A stretch of DNA of 64,000 nucleotides from Sedimentitalea sp039941015 (GCF_039941015.1 NZ_JBDVFI010000057.1); one strand, 5' to 3'. Positions 26,857-36,088 are shown, numbered from the stretch's first letter. The notes: generated by a model from the letters alone, not told the origin. Numbers and translations: made by a program.

Positions 26857-27218
26857 GGCGTCGTTTGATCGATGCAACGAGCTGATATTCAAGCACCGTC
26901 GAGGAAGCCGCGTAGAAATCCCCGACCGAACGGTTGTTTTCTTCCTGATGCATCAGATCGAAGCCGCCGTCGATTTCGACCAACGCCCGCTTTTGAGTGA
27001 TCGATCGCAATCTTTTCTGCCCTGTCGCAATCGTCGATCTTTGACACTTCGGCTTACCTTTGGGCGTCGTCAACAGGGCATCTTAGACTTGTTGTACCAA
27101 TTCCCGAACGCGGGGGCGCTACGGCCGCTCGGAGAGCGGCCAATATTGGCCCGACAATCTAGCAGGGACTATGTCGAGCGGACGGCCCTTTCAAGTTGGT
27201 CCCTGTTCAGCGGCAGGC
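26857..27218. other. 362-bp intergenic region after soxG
   Basis: No convincing gene. The minus strand is open from 27073 to 26825 and its second half (VEIDGGFDLMHQEENN onward) faintly recalls the ligand domain of a GntR regulator, so this may be a gene remnant, but the similarity is too weak to call. Both neighbouring genes end here (soxG plus strand, VOC gene minus strand); no clear terminator was found. Confidence 0.35.
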
Positions 27219-27716
27219 TCAAGAGTATGCGCCGTTTGAGTATGTCAGCTCGTAGCTATGACTGTAGAGTTCGAACACGATCCCGAACGGATCTTCGACA
27301 TAGACCATGCGATAGGGCTTTTCGTCGGGGAAATATTCACGCACAGGCATGCGCTGTTTCCCTCCGGCCGCTACGATTTTCGCAAGCAGATCCTCAAGGT
27401 TTGGGTCCTGAATGGCGAAATGAAACATGCCGTTCTGTCTGAAGTTCAGATTGTCGTTCGGTGTCTCGTTCCCTTCGAATTCGAAGAGTTCAAACCCTAT
27501 ACGATCTGCCGTCGCAAGATGCGCGATACGGATGCGACTCCAGCCTTTGCCAAAGACATCCGTACACATCTGGCCGATATCGCTATCGTCTTCGATGATT
27601 TCAGTTGGTTCCATGATCACATAGAATCCGAGAACATCACGGTAGAATTCGACAGCCTTGTCCAAATCCGGAACCGAAAGACCGATATGCGAGAATGTTC
27701 GTGGTGTGGGCTTCAT
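27219..27716 (-). CDS. VOC-superfamily (glyoxalase/dioxygenase-like) protein
   Basis: A 165-aa protein with two beta-alpha-beta-beta-beta modules: FSHIGLSVPDLDKAVEFYRDVLGF at the N-terminus and FHFAIQDPNLEDLLAKIVAAGG, then YVEDPFGIVFELY at the end. His and Glu positions in SHIG, FELFEFEG, FHFAI and FELYSHSY fit a divalent metal site. The ATG at 27716 is preceded by AAAGGAAAC. It is divergent from the LysR gene at 27815 and is probably controlled by it. The reaction (glyoxalase, epimerase or dioxygenase) cannot be settled from sequence. Confidence 0.8.
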   Translation of the reverse strand: MKPTPRTFSHIGLSVPDLDKAVEFYRDVLGFYVIMEPTEIIEDDSDIGQMCTDVFGKGWSRIRIAHLATADRIGFELFEFEGNETPNDNLNFRQNGMFHFAIQDPNLEDLLAKIVAAGGKQRMPVREYFPDEKPYRMVYVEDPFGIVFELYSHSYELTYSNGAYS

Positions 27717-27774
27717 GGTGTTTCCTTTCAAAGCGGTTGAAAGAAATATAGATAGACCGCGCCATGATGAAAAA

Positions 27775-27799
27775 TTATCATTTGATATGATTTTGATAA
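27775..27799. promoter_or_regulatory. Candidate LysR-type operator in the VOC/LysR divergent region
   Basis: TTATCA-N13-TGATAA is a perfect interrupted dyad containing T-N11-A spacing, the signature of LysR-regulator sites, between two divergently transcribed genes and 16 bases before the LysR start. Confidence 0.5.
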
Positions 27800-27814
27800 A
27801 GTTTGGTGGGATGG

Positions 27815-28705
27815 ATGCTCAACGCGACCTGGCTTGAAACCTTCACGACACTCTGTGACGTCGGCCATTTCACGCGGACGGCGGAACTTCTTGGAATGAC
27901 GCAGCCCGGTGTGTCACAGCATCTGCGAAAACTGGAGGCTCAGGTCGGCCAGCCGCTGATCTCGCAAGACGGCAAGTCCTTTACAGTCACACCTGCGGGC
28001 GAGGCCGTTCTCTTGGTCGGACTCTCGCGGCGCGAACAAGAGCGTCGTCTGACAGAGACTCTTCAAGTCGATGATCCAGACACCGGTGACATCAGTATCG
28101 GGTGTTCAGGCAGTTTTGCCATGTGGCTTTATCCGCGCCTTCTTGACCGGATGCACCAAGCGCCGAACCTGATTATGCGCGTTACCGCCGCGCCGCATAC
28201 CAGTATTGTAACAGATGTATTGAACGGGAACCTCGACCTCGGGGTTGTAGCGGAACAGATACACCATCCCAGATTGGACGCGGTCAAGCTCGCCCGTGAA
28301 GAGTTGTGTTTAGTCGTCCCGCGGTCCTTTGCGACGCAAGGACCTGATCTATGCGAATTGGACGACCTCGGTTTTGTCGCGCACCCTGATGGGTATGCCT
28401 ATGCAGATGACCTGTTCTCGTTGAATTTCTCCAAAGTCTACAAAGGTGCCGACCGCTTGAATACAAGGACTTACATCAATCAGATCGGCCAAATCCCCAT
28501 TCCGGTCGCGCAGGGGCTGGGGTATACGATTTTACCGAAATCTGGCATCGATGCGTTTGCCAAAAAGCAGGATTTGGCGATCCTCCAACTGCCAAAACGG
28601 CGATTTCACGACCTGTGGCTTTTGTCCCGTAAAGGACGATCAGAATTCGCACGTTTCGAGGCCTTAAGCGCCCTCATCAGACGCGCAGCAGCAGAGCTTG
28701 ATTGA
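27815..28705 (+). CDS. LysR-family transcriptional regulator
   Basis: A 296-aa LysR regulator. The N-terminal winged helix-turn-helix is WLETFTTLCDVGHFTRTAELLGMTQPGVSQHLRKLEAQVG in canonical position (about residues 5-45), followed by the linker helix and a two-lobed effector domain with ISIGCSGSFAMWLYPRL and PVAQGLGYTILPKSG. The ATG at 27815 is preferred over the TTG at 27803 because the HTH starts at once. The divergent VOC gene is the likely target; the dyad between them is listed separately. Confidence 0.87.
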   Translation: MLNATWLETFTTLCDVGHFTRTAELLGMTQPGVSQHLRKLEAQVGQPLISQDGKSFTVTPAGEAVLLVGLSRREQERRLTETLQVDDPDTGDISIGCSGSFAMWLYPRLLDRMHQAPNLIMRVTAAPHTSIVTDVLNGNLDLGVVAEQIHHPRLDAVKLAREELCLVVPRSFATQGPDLCELDDLGFVAHPDGYAYADDLFSLNFSKVYKGADRLNTRTYINQIGQIPIPVAQGLGYTILPKSGIDAFAKKQDLAILQLPKRRFHDLWLLSRKGRSEFARFEALSALIRRAAAELD

Positions 28706-28825
28706 ATTCACTTGAAATTGCGAGCGCAGTTCGGCCTCGTTTGGACGCAAAGGTCATTCGGTAGTGCCGACGCTCTTTGCCGTGTGTTTCCCCAAATAGC
28801 CAGACCGAGGCCGGCAACCGAAGGG

Positions 28826-29611
28826 TCAGATCAGCGTGACAGACACCTTGCCCAACCCGGACATTTCGACTTCGATTTCGCCGGTTCCCCGATGGAACCA
28901 GATTGGGCTGTGTGTTCCGCACAAGACGATCTGGCCGGCCTCCAGCGTCAAGCAACGCGCGGCGAGATGACTCGCCAACCAGGCTACCGCGTCCAAGGGT
29001 GATTGCGGCGCGGCCCCGGTGACGTCATGTTCGACTTTCCCGCCGATGGTCAGCGTCGTGCGGATATTTGCCGTGTCCAATTCTTCGGGCGTGATGCCGG
29101 GCCCGCCGAGCACGGCGCCAACATTGGAAATATTCTGTGCGATGGCGTCGGGGATATGGGTGCTCGGCATATTGGTCAGGCGCATGTCCAGCAACTCCAT
29201 CGCGGGAACGAACCGCTCGACCGCAGCCAACACTTCGTCGGGCTGCAACGGCGCATCGGACGGAGCCAGCGTAGATTTCATGATCGCTGCAATCTCGGGC
29301 TCGAACGCGAACTCGGTATAGTCTGCTACGTTCAACGTGGCCGGGCTGTCGTGTCGCTGATCAGCAAAGACCCGACCAGAGGCCGGCTCGTCAAGCTTGA
29401 AACGTTCCAACAATTGCTGGGAATTGGCGGCAATCTTCCATCCCGCAATCTCGCCGCGCGCGCCCGAACTCATCAGAGCCGCGACAACACCGTCTTGAAT
29501 CTCATAGGCTTGGGCCACATTGCGCTCCGGTTGTGTGGCGTAAGCCTCAAACCGTGCTCCTGTCGTTACATCCTTCACGATTTCCTCGATCGTCCCTGAT
29601 TGGTCGGTCAT
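28826..29611 (-). CDS. 2-keto-4-pentenoate hydratase / fumarylacetoacetate-hydrolase-fold protein
   Basis: A 261-aa protein of the MhpD/FAH hydratase-decarboxylase fold: AYEIQDGVVAALMSSGARGEIAGWKIAANS at the N-terminus, FAFEPEIAAIMKSTL with the metal-ligand Glu pair (E-x-E), AMELLDMRLTN, and LTLEAGQIVLCGTHSP at the end. The expected chemistry is hydration, decarboxylation or hydrolysis of a 2-oxo-enoic or diketo acid with Mg2+. The chosen ATG (29611) has GAGGATG upstream and overlaps the end of the Hyi-like gene by four bases, so the two are coupled. Confidence 0.83.
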   Translation of the reverse strand: MTDQSGTIEEIVKDVTTGARFEAYATQPERNVAQAYEIQDGVVAALMSSGARGEIAGWKIAANSQQLLERFKLDEPASGRVFADQRHDSPATLNVADYTEFAFEPEIAAIMKSTLAPSDAPLQPDEVLAAVERFVPAMELLDMRLTNMPSTHIPDAIAQNISNVGAVLGGPGITPEELDTANIRTTLTIGGKVEHDVTGAAPQSPLDAVAWLASHLAARCLTLEAGQIVLCGTHSPIWFHRGTGEIEVEMSGLGKVSVTLI

Positions 29612-30387
29612 GTCATCATCCTCTTGAATTCGGACATCCACCCCAACCCTTCGGTCGCGGTGGATCGCGGATTATATTCGGCAGAGATTTCAGCGTCATA
29701 ACCGATCTCCCGCAATGCGGCAAAGGCCGCGGCAAAGTCGGTGACGCCGGTGCCCGGCTCGTTCCGACCCGGTGTATCGGCGAATTGTACGTGGCCGATG
29801 CACGGTCCCGCACGCCTGATTGCGCCGGGCAGGTCGGGTTCGGTGATCGCCATATGGTACAGATCAAACTGCAGGGCCAGATTGGGGTGATCAATGCCGT
29901 CCAGCAAAGCCAAGCCGTCAGCAAGCCCCGAAAGAAAAAAGCCTGGAACATCCCCGCGATTGACCGGCTCGACCATAACGCGCACACCAATTTTCGCCAT
30001 CACGTCTGCCGTGTGCATCAGGTTATGCCGCAACGTGTCCAGACATGCCCCATAGGCTGCATCCTTGGGTGGTCGGCCAGCCAGAACATTGACTTTGCGA
30101 ACACCTAGCGCCTCGGCTTGCTCGGCACAGACAGCAACTGCAGCGCGATAGGCATCCTCCTGCCCCGGCAACGCAGCTAGTCCAACCGCGTCGCCCGGTC
30201 CGCGCGGGACATTGATCAACGTAACAGGTAGCCCGGTCGCATCCGAAGCCGCCCGAAGGGAGGTAACATCAGAAACCTCCGGAAACTGGATTTCGACGCC
30301 TTCAAAGCCTGCCCGTTGCGCCGCCTCCAGCCGGTCAGCGATGGCTGTTTCCGTAAACATCATCGAGATGTTGGCGATCAATTGCAT
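29608..30387 (-). CDS. Hydroxypyruvate isomerase-like TIM-barrel protein
   Basis: A 259-aa xylose-isomerase-like TIM barrel of the Hyi/OtnI type: LIANISMMFTETAIADRLEAAQRAGFEGVEIQFP at the start, VMVEPVNRGDVPGFFLS with the catalytic Glu, LALQFDLYHMAITEPDL, IGHVQFADTPGRNEPGTG and a second catalytic Glu in ISAEYNP. Relatives isomerise hydroxypyruvate/tartronate semialdehyde or 2-oxo-tetronate. The ATG at 30387 is divergent from the IlvD/Edd gene by 100 bases. With the beta-hydroxyacid dehydrogenase at 32212 it could form a tartronate-semialdehyde branch. Confidence 0.85.
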   Translation of the reverse strand: MQLIANISMMFTETAIADRLEAAQRAGFEGVEIQFPEVSDVTSLRAASDATGLPVTLINVPRGPGDAVGLAALPGQEDAYRAAVAVCAEQAEALGVRKVNVLAGRPPKDAAYGACLDTLRHNLMHTADVMAKIGVRVMVEPVNRGDVPGFFLSGLADGLALLDGIDHPNLALQFDLYHMAITEPDLPGAIRRAGPCIGHVQFADTPGRNEPGTGVTDFAAAFAALREIGYDAEISAEYNPRSTATEGLGWMSEFKRMMT

Positions 30388-30487
30388 GCGCGTTGCCCTA
30401 AATTCTTCGTTGACAGAAAACGACAAACGGTGGTTTGGTTCAAGTATAAATGTTCTTTGATGAAACTTTCTCCAAAGGTGACTACCC

Positions 30488-32215
30488 ATGGCCCCGACAC
30501 GCGAAAAGCCACTTCGGTCGCGCATCACTACCGATGGCATTGACCGCACACCGCACCGCGCCTTCATGCGCGCCATGGGGTTGGACGACGAAGCAATTGC
30601 CCGGCCAATGGTCGGCGTGGTCAGTCAAAAAGGCGAAGTGACGCCCTGCAACATGACCCACTATGCGCAGGTCGATTATGCCAAGGAAGGCGTCGCCATG
30701 GCAGGCGGCACACCACGTGAATTCACCACCATTTCGGTGTCTGACGGGGTCGGCATGAACCACGAGGGCATGAAATTCTCGCTGGTCAGCCGCGAGATCA
30801 TTGCCGACAGCATCGAGGCGGTGATCCACGGCCACGCCTATGACGGCATCGTCGGCTATGGCGGGTGCGACAAGACGCTGCCGGGGGTCATCATGGGCAT
30901 GGTACGCTGCAACGTGCCATCGGTGTTTGTCTATGGCGGTTCGGCTCTGCCGGGGCGGTTCCAAGGCAAGGATGTCAGCGTTCTGGACGCTTACGAGGCG
31001 GTTGGCGCGGTACAGGCCGGAACCATGACTCAGGACGAACTGACCCAACTCGAAGAGGCGTGTAAACCCACGATCGGTGCCTGCGCCGGACAGTTTACCG
31101 CAAATACGATGGCCATGGTCAGCGAGGCCTTGGGGCTGACGGTGCCCAATTCCGCGATGATCCCGGGCGTCTATTCCGAACGCAAGGGCGTCGGCCACCG
31201 GGCCGGAGCGTTGGTAATGGAGATGATCGAACGCGGCGGCCCGCTCCCGCGCGAGATCGTGACGCGCAAGGCGCTCGAAAACGCCTGCGCCATCGTCGCG
31301 GCAACGGGCGGTTCCACCAACACCGCGCTGCACATTCCGGCAATCGCAAACGAAGCGGGCATCAAGTTTACGGCCGATGACGTGGCCGAGGTTCTGCAAC
31401 GCACGCCTTTCATTGGCAATCTGCGCCCCGGTGGCAAGTACCATGCCAAGGACGTCTATGAGATCGGCGGCGCGCATGTGGTCATCAAGGAGCTCATCGC
31501 GCACGGGTTCATGCATGGGGACACATTGACCGTGACAGGCCGCACTCTGGCCGAAGAGGTGGCTGATGCCCCCGCCCCCGATGGCGAGATCATCCGCCCC
31601 GTGTCTGACGCCATCATGGTGTCCGGCGGCGTCGTCGTTCTCAAGGGCAACCTGTGCCCTGATGGTGCGTTGCTTAAGGTAGCGGGTTTGAAATCGTTGA
31701 CCTTCACTGGCACGGCGCGCGTCTTTGAAAGCGAGGATGACGCGGTCGAAGCCGTGCACAGCCGCGACTACAAGGCCGGACAGGTGCTGATCGTGCGCAA
31801 CGAAGGCCCTGTCGGCGGCCCCGGCATGCGCGAAATGCTCGGCCTGACCGCGTTGATCTACGGACAAGGCATGGGCGAAAAAGTAGCGCTGTTGACGGAC
31901 GGACGCTTTTCGGGGGCAACGCGCGGCATGTGCATCGGTCACGCGGCACCCGAAGCGGCGTCGGGCGGGCCGATGGGTCTGGTCCAGAATGGCGACACCA
32001 TTACCATCGACGGCAAGGCCGCGACCATAACTCTGGATGTGAGCGACGCAGAACTGGACGCCCGTCGCGCCAACTGGACAGCGCCGGAAACACGCCACCG
32101 GGCGGGCCTGCTGTCCAAATACGCGGCGACCGTCGGGCAGGCGCATGAAGGGGCTGTCACACATCCGGGCAATGCCCAATGGCCGACACCCCGCAGAAAA
32201 GGGATGGACACATGA
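30488..32215 (+). CDS. IlvD/Edd-family dehydratase
   Basis: A 575-aa Fe-S dehydratase. Cluster cysteines appear in the expected places: CNMT (about residue 55), GGCDKTLPGVIMG and GACAGQFTANTMAMVSEALG. The C-terminal GRFSGATRGMCIGHAAPEAASGGP block is canonical. The family covers dihydroxyacid dehydratase, phosphogluconate dehydratase and sugar-acid dehydratases. Clustering with a TRAP transporter, a Hyi-like isomerase and a beta-hydroxyacid dehydrogenase, rather than with branched-chain amino acid genes, makes a sugar- or aldonic-acid dehydratase the better reading, so no ilvD symbol is given. The start has AAAGGTG upstream. Confidence 0.85.
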   Translation: MAPTREKPLRSRITTDGIDRTPHRAFMRAMGLDDEAIARPMVGVVSQKGEVTPCNMTHYAQVDYAKEGVAMAGGTPREFTTISVSDGVGMNHEGMKFSLVSREIIADSIEAVIHGHAYDGIVGYGGCDKTLPGVIMGMVRCNVPSVFVYGGSALPGRFQGKDVSVLDAYEAVGAVQAGTMTQDELTQLEEACKPTIGACAGQFTANTMAMVSEALGLTVPNSAMIPGVYSERKGVGHRAGALVMEMIERGGPLPREIVTRKALENACAIVAATGGSTNTALHIPAIANEAGIKFTADDVAEVLQRTPFIGNLRPGGKYHAKDVYEIGGAHVVIKELIAHGFMHGDTLTVTGRTLAEEVADAPAPDGEIIRPVSDAIMVSGGVVVLKGNLCPDGALLKVAGLKSLTFTGTARVFESEDDAVEAVHSRDYKAGQVLIVRNEGPVGGPGMREMLGLTALIYGQGMGEKVALLTDGRFSGATRGMCIGHAAPEAASGGPMGLVQNGDTITIDGKAATITLDVSDAELDARRANWTAPETRHRAGLLSKYAATVGQAHEGAVTHPGNAQWPTPRRKGMDT

Positions 32216-33099
32216 CACAGAAACCAACGCTGGGCTATATCGGCACCGGTCTGATGGGCCTGCCAATGTCGGCGCGCCTGTTGGCAGCCGGATACGGACT
32301 GACCGTGTGGAACCGCACCGACGCCAAGGCGCAACCATTGGTAGACACGGGCGCGACCATGGGTGACAACCCGGCGGATGTGGCCAGCAAGTCGGACATC
32401 GTCTTTCTCTGCCTGACCGATACCAAAGCCGTGCAAGAGGCCGTGTTCGGCGAAAACGGCGTGGCCAGCGGCGCGCGCAAAGGGTCGATATTGGTCGACT
32501 TTTCATCCATTCAGCCGGACGCATCCCGCGAGATGGCCGAGCGTTTGAAAGCCGAGGCCGGTATGGACTGGATCGACGCGCCTGTGTCGGGCGGCGTGCC
32601 GGGGGCCGAGGCGGGAACGCTCGCTGTCATGGCGGGCGGCGATCAGGCGGCATTTGATCGTGTCGAAGATGTCGTACTCAAGATGGCGGCGCGGTTCACG
32701 CTGATGGGGCCGTCCGGCGCCGGGCAGACGACGAAACTGTGCAATCAGGTGATTGTCGGCTGCACCATGGCCGTTTTGGCCGAAGCCGCCCGCCTTGCCA
32801 CCAACGCAGGCGTCGATGCCACGCGCCTGCCCGATGCACTGGCCGGTGGGTTTGCCGACAGTAAGCCCTTGCAGATTTTCCTGCCGCGCATGATCAATGC
32901 ACAGCACGAGCCACCACTGGGACATGTCTACACAATGCTGAAAGATCTGGACTCGGTTTGCGATCTGGCGCGATCCTGTACTTCGCCAGTCCCATTCACC
33001 GCCATGGCTGCCGAGCAATTCCGACTGCTGAGTGCGCGCGGCGGTGACGAGGCCGACGCACTGGAGATCTATAAACTGAGCGGAGCGAGCAAGCTCTGA
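32212..33099 (+). CDS. NAD-binding beta-hydroxyacid dehydrogenase (3-HIBADH / tartronate semialdehyde reductase type)
   Basis: A 295-aa enzyme whose ATG overlaps the dehydratase stop (ATGA). The Rossmann loop is GYIGTGLMGLPMSARLLAAGY, with VWNR after strand two indicating NADP-type recognition. DAPVSGGVPGAEAGTLAVMAGG is the substrate-binding block, and the catalytic Lys lies in GAGQTTKLCNQ. It reduces or oxidises a 3-hydroxy acid such as glycerate/tartronate semialdehyde. A frame extends upstream to 32179 but lies inside the dehydratase gene. Confidence 0.88.
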   Translation: MTQKPTLGYIGTGLMGLPMSARLLAAGYGLTVWNRTDAKAQPLVDTGATMGDNPADVASKSDIVFLCLTDTKAVQEAVFGENGVASGARKGSILVDFSSIQPDASREMAERLKAEAGMDWIDAPVSGGVPGAEAGTLAVMAGGDQAAFDRVEDVVLKMAARFTLMGPSGAGQTTKLCNQVIVGCTMAVLAEAARLATNAGVDATRLPDALAGGFADSKPLQIFLPRMINAQHEPPLGHVYTMLKDLDSVCDLARSCTSPVPFTAMAAEQFRLLSARGGDEADALEIYKLSGASKL

Positions 33100-33150
33100 T
33101 CAACATGGCCAACACGCGGTGACATCCGCCTATCAACAAGGGAGAATAAA

Positions 33151-34197
33151 ATGAAGATATTCACAACATGGGCAGTGGCGGCGGCGATCAGCGCCGTCAC
33201 CCTGCCCGCCTTTGCGCAGGATACCAAAACCATTCGCGTGGGTTCGTGGTTGCCGCCGCACCACCTGATTGTGTCCGGCATCCTGCAGCCCTGGGCCACT
33301 GCTATCGAAGAAGAGACCGGCGGCTCGCTCAAGTTCGAGATCATGACCTCTCCGCTGGGCCCGCCGCCGGCACAGTTCGACCTGTTGTTGGATCAAGCCT
33401 TTGACGTAGGCTATGGCGTTTCGGGCCATAACGCGGGCCGGTTCACAATGACACAGGTCATGGATCTGCCCTTCATGTCGCCTGATCCCTGGGCCGGTTC
33501 CGCCGCGTCCTGGCTGACCTATCAGAAGTTCGGCGCGGAATACGGCGAACACGAAGGTGCGCATGTCGTCGGCCTGTTCACCCACTCCAACCCCAATATC
33601 AACATGGCCAAGGGTCGTGTTGAGAAGCTGGACGACCTGAAGGACAAGACGATCCGGGTTGGCGGCAACGTCACCGGGCGTATGATGTCGGAACTGGGTG
33701 CCTCGCCGGTGCAGCTGCCCCCGACCGAAGCGCAAACCGCCATGTCGCGCGGTGTCGCGGACGGCATCACGTTCCCGTCCGAGTCCATCGACTTTTTCGG
33801 CATCACGCCAGTCATCTCGTCGATCACGCGCATTCCCGGCGGGCTCTATACCGACACGTTCTGGGTTGCCTTCAACCAAGACAGTTGGGACGGTCTGACC
33901 GATGACGAACGTGCCGCAGTCGAGAAGCACTCTGGCATGGCCATCGCATTGCTGGCTGGGTTCGCCTGGACCAATGGTGACATCGTTGGAGAAAAGAAGC
34001 TCAACGAAAAAGGTGTCGAATTCATCGTCCTCCCCGAAGAGGATGTCGCCGCCGCGCGCGAAAAGCTGAAATCGCTGGAAGCCGAGTGGATCGCTCAGGC
34101 GGATGAAAAAGGCTATGACGGTCAGCAGATCCTGACCTACGCGCGGGACATGGTCGAAAACTATCGCGCCGACAAAGAAGTGAACGCGGTCAAGTGA
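33151..34197 (+). CDS. dctP: TRAP transporter substrate-binding protein (DctP family)
   Basis: A 348-aa periplasmic protein with a clear signal peptide (residues 1-23, ending PAFA) and AAGGGAG before the start. The mature part begins TKTIRVGSWLPPHHLIVSGILQPWATAIEE, and DLKDKTIRVGGNVTGRMMSELGASPVQLPPTE carries the conserved Arg of the carboxylate pocket. It sits directly after the dehydratase/dehydrogenase pair, so the ligand is probably the sugar or hydroxy acid those enzymes consume. A terminator-like hairpin follows before dctQ. Confidence 0.9.
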   Translation: MKIFTTWAVAAAISAVTLPAFAQDTKTIRVGSWLPPHHLIVSGILQPWATAIEEETGGSLKFEIMTSPLGPPPAQFDLLLDQAFDVGYGVSGHNAGRFTMTQVMDLPFMSPDPWAGSAASWLTYQKFGAEYGEHEGAHVVGLFTHSNPNINMAKGRVEKLDDLKDKTIRVGGNVTGRMMSELGASPVQLPPTEAQTAMSRGVADGITFPSESIDFFGITPVISSITRIPGGLYTDTFWVAFNQDSWDGLTDDERAAVEKHSGMAIALLAGFAWTNGDIVGEKKLNEKGVEFIVLPEEDVAAAREKLKSLEAEWIAQADEKGYDGQQILTYARDMVENYRADKEVNAVK

Positions 34198-34205
34198 CCC
34201 GTTCC

Positions 34206-34239
34206 GGCGGCACCGGGTCACTGGTGCCGCCACTTTTTT
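34206..34239 (+). terminator. Terminator-like attenuator between dctP and dctQ
   Basis: A perfect 9-bp GC stem (GGCGGCACC with GGTGCCGCC, loop of 8) followed by AC and six T starts nine bases after the dctP stop. As the dctQ and dctM genes continue in the same direction, it probably gives partial termination and a surplus of binding protein. Confidence 0.75.
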
Positions 34240-34272
34240 CTCTGACGCAGACCCAAAGGCGGCGAGGACCCG

Positions 34273-34785
34273 GTGACATTGGCAATTACCCTATTTGACA
34301 GGCTATGCCTGATTTTTGCATGGCTTTCAGGCCTCATCGCCTTTTTTGTGATGTCCGTCACCTTCATCGGCGTCGTCCTGCGGTATGGGCTGCGGCAACC
34401 GTTGATGGGCGGGTTCGAGATGATCGAGATTGGCATGGGGCTGATCGTGTTCACTGCAGTGCCCTTGATGATCCGCCGTCGCGGCAACGTCACAGTCACC
34501 ATTCTGGCCGAAAAATTCCCGCCGATGCTGGCGCGTGTAACCAGCCTGATCTCTGATCTGATGGGTACCGTTCTGATGGGGTTCATCGCCTGGCGCGTTT
34601 GGCTGCAGGGCGAACGGCTGTTGACCTACAACGAGGTAACGATGGAATTGCGCGTTCCCAAGGGGCTGATCGCACAGGGCATGGCCGTGCTGCTGGCTGT
34701 CGCCGCGCTGGCGTTTCTGGTTTGTGCAATCGAGGCGCTGCGCCGCACCCCTCCTCCTTTGACCGAAAAGCCGGGCAGCCTCTGA
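34273..34785 (+). CDS. dctQ: TRAP transporter small permease (DctQ)
   Basis: A 170-aa four-helix membrane protein with the DctQ pattern: helices at about residues 8-32, 45-65, 88-110 and 128-150, and MIEIGMGLIVFTAVPLMIRRRGNVTV in the family-typical position. It probably starts with the GTG at 34273. Its TGA overlaps the dctM ATG (TGATG), so the two permease subunits are translationally coupled. Confidence 0.87.
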   Translation: MTLAITLFDRLCLIFAWLSGLIAFFVMSVTFIGVVLRYGLRQPLMGGFEMIEIGMGLIVFTAVPLMIRRRGNVTVTILAEKFPPMLARVTSLISDLMGTVLMGFIAWRVWLQGERLLTYNEVTMELRVPKGLIAQGMAVLLAVAALAFLVCAIEALRRTPPPLTEKPGSL

Positions 34786-36086
34786 TGGGTGTCTGGGAAA
34801 TCGCCGCGATCTCCTTTGGAGGCGTATTCGTGCTGATGATGGGTGGCATGCCCATTGCGTTAGCGATGCTGCTGGTCGGACTATCAGGCATCTGGATCAA
34901 CATATCGGAACGCACGGCCATGGGCATGATCGGGCAATTGCCGATCAACGCCACCATGTCCTATGAACTGTCTGTCCTGCCGATGTTCATTCTGATGGGC
35001 GTGTTCGTGACCCGAGCCCGCATGTCCGAAGACCTGTACCGCCTGTGTCACGGCTTTGTCGGACATATGCGCGGAGGACTCGCGGCGGCGACCATTCTGG
35101 CGTGCGGTGGGTTCTCAGCCCTCAGTGGCTCGTCACTCGCCACAGCAGCCACCATGGCCAAGGTCGCCGTGCCTGAAATGCGACGCTATGGCTATTCCGA
35201 CGGGTTTGCGGCCTCTGCCGTGGCGGCGGGCGGCACACTGGGCATTCTCATCCCCCCATCGGTTATTCTGGTTCTTTACGGGATCGCCACGGGAACAGAT
35301 ATTGGTTCCCTGTTTATTGCCGGCATTCTGCCGGGGGGTCTTGCCATCTTACTCTACCTCGCTGCGATCCGGATCACGGCGCAGATCGATCCAACCTGTG
35401 CGCCCGCAGCGCCGCGCGTCGCATGGGCCGAACGGGCGCGCCACCTGCGTAGCGTCGGGCCGATCCTCTTGCTGTTTCTCGGCATCATCGGCGGTTTGTA
35501 CAAGGGCGTGTTTACTCCAACCGAGGCAGGCGGAGTCGGGGCCACCGGTGCACTGGCCTTTGCCTTGTGGCGCAGGTCGCTATCTTTTGGCGGATTGATC
35601 GCCTCTTTGGTGGAAACCGTGCTGACCACCGCCAGCCTGTTCTTGGTGCTGATCGGGGCGCTGGTGTTCGCCAATTTCATGAACCTTATTGGATTGCCGG
35701 CTGCGCTGGCGAACCTGATCACGTCTCTGGGTTTGGGACCGACGGCAGTGATCCTGGCGATCGTCGTGATCTACCTGATCCTCGGCATGTTCATGGAAAG
35801 CCTGTCGATGATCTTGCTGACCATCCCGATCTTCTTCCCCATCGTGACGCAACTGGGCTTTGACCCGGTGTGGTTCGGCATCTTTGCCGTGATGGTGACC
35901 GAACTGTCGCTGATCACGCCACCCGTGGGTCTGAATCTGTTTGTCATCAAATCGGTGATTGACGACCTGTCGGTGGGCGACATGTATCGTGGCGTTTTAC
36001 CATTTGTGTTGGCCGATGTCGTTCGTATCCTCATCATCATCGCCTTCCCATGGCTTGTCATGGTATTGCCCGAGCTGGCGCAATAG
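34785..36086 (+). CDS. dctM: TRAP transporter large permease (DctM)
   Basis: A 433-aa, about 12-helix permease: VLPMFILMGVFVTRARMSEDLY, GGLAAATILACGGFSALSGSSLATAATMAKVAVPEM, GTLGILIPPSVILVLYG, KGVFTPTEAGGVGATGAL, and ITPPVGLNLFVIKSV near the end are all standard DctM blocks. It completes a dctPQM system next to a sugar-acid-type catabolic gene set. The MarR gene starts two bases after its stop. Confidence 0.93.
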   Translation: MGVWEIAAISFGGVFVLMMGGMPIALAMLLVGLSGIWINISERTAMGMIGQLPINATMSYELSVLPMFILMGVFVTRARMSEDLYRLCHGFVGHMRGGLAAATILACGGFSALSGSSLATAATMAKVAVPEMRRYGYSDGFAASAVAAGGTLGILIPPSVILVLYGIATGTDIGSLFIAGILPGGLAILLYLAAIRITAQIDPTCAPAAPRVAWAERARHLRSVGPILLLFLGIIGGLYKGVFTPTEAGGVGATGALAFALWRRSLSFGGLIASLVETVLTTASLFLVLIGALVFANFMNLIGLPAALANLITSLGLGPTAVILAIVVIYLILGMFMESLSMILLTIPIFFPIVTQLGFDPVWFGIFAVMVTELSLITPPVGLNLFVIKSVIDDLSVGDMYRGVLPFVLADVVRILIIIAFPWLVMVLPELAQ

Positions 36087-36088
36087 CC

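Noticed and set aside
26825..27073. Minus-strand open frame of 82 codons after soxG, with a faint GntR ligand-domain look
   Set aside because: Only a few residues fit, there is no DNA-binding domain or ribosome site, and it overlaps soxG; kept as a possible remnant in the intergenic note.
30482..32524. 680-codon minus-strand open frame opposite the IlvD/Edd gene
   Set aside because: It is the antisense shadow of a GC-rich dehydratase gene whose plus-strand product is clearly recognisable.
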